Source of the DNA: Nitriliruptorales bacterium
GTDB lineage: Bacteria > Actinomycetota > Nitriliruptoria > Euzebyales > Egibacteraceae
DNA: 7,232 bases
Direction of reading: 5' to 3'
Assembly: GCA_007119305.1 (NCBI GenBank)
Contig: SKPY01000434.1
Span: 1-7,232, forward strand
How positions within the stretch are numbered: position 1 is the first letter of the stretch; each line of letters opens with the position of its first letter. Below are positions 6,402 through 7,232 of the stretch, piece by piece. The translations under genes and the position numbers were made by a program. Below the pieces are notes generated by a model. The model saw only the letters and a list, made by a program, of their open reading frames with translations. It ran no database searches and was not told the origin of the DNA.

Positions 6402-6782
6402 GTGACCGTCTTCCACGCCAACGCTGTGCAGCTAGCGCAGGGCAACCCGTTCTTTCACCAGGTGCTGATGACCGGCAAGCTCCAAGTCCTGGCCGTGTCC
6501 CTGGAGCCGCACGAAGACATCGGGGCGGCGGCCTTCCCCTGTGACCAGGCGTACTGGATCGCCGAGGGCACCGGCGAGCTGTTCACTCGTGGCGGCTACG
6601 AGCGCGTGGCCGACGGTGACCTGATCGTCGTGCCGGCGGGGGAATGGCACAACCTCGCGAACACCCGTGAGGCGCCGATGAAGGCGCTCGTGCTGTGCGC
6701 GCCGCCCCTGCTCACCCGCGGCACCACCCACCGGACCAAGGCGGAGGCCCGGCACTTCCTCGCAGAGTCGCCTGAGGGTTGA
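6402..6782 (+). CDS. Small single-domain cupin with altered first metal motif
   Basis: The 126-residue protein is one cupin beta-barrel. The second motif is intact: GDLIVVPAGEWHNLAN (72-87) with H83 and N87 matching G-x5-PxG-x2-H-x3-N. The C-terminal part, APPLLTRGTTHRTKAEA (100-116), matches a family of small cupins distantly like mannose-6-phosphate isomerase that commonly end APP...GTVHKTKAEA. In those relatives the first motif usually reads EIGxEVHPDxDQFxRIExGxG. Here it is DIGAAAFPCDQAYWIAEGTG (39-58), so F45 replaces the usual histidine and alanine the preceding acid, while D48 and Q49 remain. Metal binding may be weakened or lost. No substrate can be assigned; cytoplasmic, with no signal peptide. 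The GTG start is supported by AAGGAGG. It converges on the hibernation-factor gene, with 38 bases between stops. Confidence 0.88.
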   Translation: MTVFHANAVQLAQGNPFFHQVLMTGKLQVLAVSLEPHEDIGAAAFPCDQAYWIAEGTGELFTRGGYERVADGDLIVVPAGEWHNLANTREAPMKALVLCAPPLLTRGTTHRTKAEARHFLAESPEG

Positions 6783-6786
6783 TGCC

Positions 6787-6812
6787 CCCACGGCGTAGGC
6801 CGCGAGCGTGGG
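6787..6812. terminator. Weak hairpin between convergent genes
   Basis: CCCACG (6787-6792) pairs exactly with CGTGGG (6807-6812) around a 14-base loop in the short gap between two convergent stop codons. It could help end transcription from either side, but the stem is short, the loop long and no T tract follows, so this call rests mainly on position. Confidence 0.25.
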
Positions 6813-6820
6813 CGTGGCGC

Positions 6821-7232
6821 TCACGGGGTTGTGGCGGTCCGCGCAGCACGTGCCGGCAGCGCGCCGTCCGTTGAGATGATGAGCCCGTAGTGTCCGTCGT
6901 AGCGGCGGTAGAGCACCGCGCCCGCGCCGGAGGTGGGGGCGCGGTGGAAGAGGTATGGGTCGCCGGTGACGTCGAGATGTTCCCGGGCCTGGGTCTCATC
7001 GAGGGTGGGTGGCGGGGCAGGATCGGGAACCAGCCAGTCCTGCGGTGCGGGCAGGGGCCCGGTGGAGGCGATGCTGACCCGCCCGTCGGGCCGGCGGGCG
7101 ACGACGCACGCGCTGGCGGTGTCGACGCAGGTGAACAGGTGGAAGTCGTAGTCGAGGCGGTCCATCTCCTCGGCGGCCTCGGCGGCGGACAGGGCGTGCA
7201 GCGCGAACGACTTGCGGCGCACGACCTGCCGG
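6821..7232 (-). CDS. HPF/RaiA-type ribosome hibernation factor, C-terminal part with two S30AE C-terminal domains
   Basis: The gene enters from the right edge, so its start and N-terminal S30AE ribosome-binding domain are not seen; 136 residues are visible. The frame stays open to the edge, reading RQVVRRKSFALH, typical of the linker and start of the HPF C-terminal domain. The first copy runs from KSFALHALSAAEAAEEMD through DYDFHLFTCVDT to VVARRPDGRVSI. The second runs from TLDETQAREHLDVTGDPYLFHRAP to VLYRRYDGHYGLI, whose YRRxDGxYGLI ending is the family hallmark. A proline-rich linker (PAPQDWLVPDPAPPP) joins them. In long HPF proteins this domain dimerises ribosomes; mycobacterial-type factors made in hypoxia or stationary phase are, from memory, known with duplicated C-terminal domains. 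The GTG at 7222 is internal, not the true start. The TGA is at 6821-6823. Family confidence is high; physiological role is inferred. Confidence 0.88.
   Translation of the reverse strand, partial: RQVVRRKSFALHALSAAEAAEEMDRLDYDFHLFTCVDTASACVVARRPDGRVSIASTGPLPAPQDWLVPDPAPPPTLDETQAREHLDVTGDPYLFHRAPTSGAGAVLYRRYDGHYGLIISTDGALPARAARTATTP

Overview
The window is uniformly GC-rich with strong G/C bias at third codon positions, GTG starts beside ATG, and AGGAGG-type ribosome binding sites. Its protein families (a multi-membrane-segment HisKA_3 kinase with NarL-type regulators, and an S30AE hibernation factor with a duplicated C-terminal domain) fit a high-GC actinobacterium. I cannot name a genus. I see no tRNA, rRNA, CRISPR array, insertion sequence or other sign of a mobile element.

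Layout, left to right. (1) The left edge cuts a minus-strand gene whose first 43 codons look like the start of an alpha-amylase-family glycosidase. (2) After a divergent gap comes a plus-strand FAD/NAD(P)-dependent oxidoreductase of flavin-monooxygenase type. (3) Converging on it is a tightly packed minus-strand three-gene signalling operon. In transcription order it encodes a receiver-only response regulator, a histidine kinase with about ten membrane segments, a GAF-like region and HisKA_3/HATPase_c domains, and a NarL/FixJ-family DNA-binding regulator. Stop and start codons lie 1 nt apart at the first junction and the genes overlap by 16 nt at the second, so translational coupling is likely. 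(4) Divergent from this operon is a plus-strand gene for a small polytopic membrane protein of unknown function, separated by a 212-nt region with inverted repeats that could hold shared control sites. (5) A roughly 540-nt stretch without a confident gene holds a perfect 10-bp inverted repeat and a short, coding-like but unidentified minus-strand fragment. (6) Next is a small plus-strand cupin whose first metal-binding motif lacks the usual histidine. (7) Running in from the right edge on the minus strand is the 3' part of a ribosome hibernation factor with two tandem S30AE C-terminal domains.

How they may work together (inference): the kinase can pass phosphate to the NarL-type regulator for transcriptional output and perhaps also to the receiver-only protein, which could act as a competing sink or allosteric partner. 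The membrane-protein gene sharing its upstream region is the most natural local target. The hibernation factor hints at a stress or dormancy neighbourhood, but nothing in the sequence ties it directly to the two-component system. The nearest thing here to an unusual system is the two-regulator/one-kinase operon with its divergent membrane protein. I found no evidence of a wholly new system.
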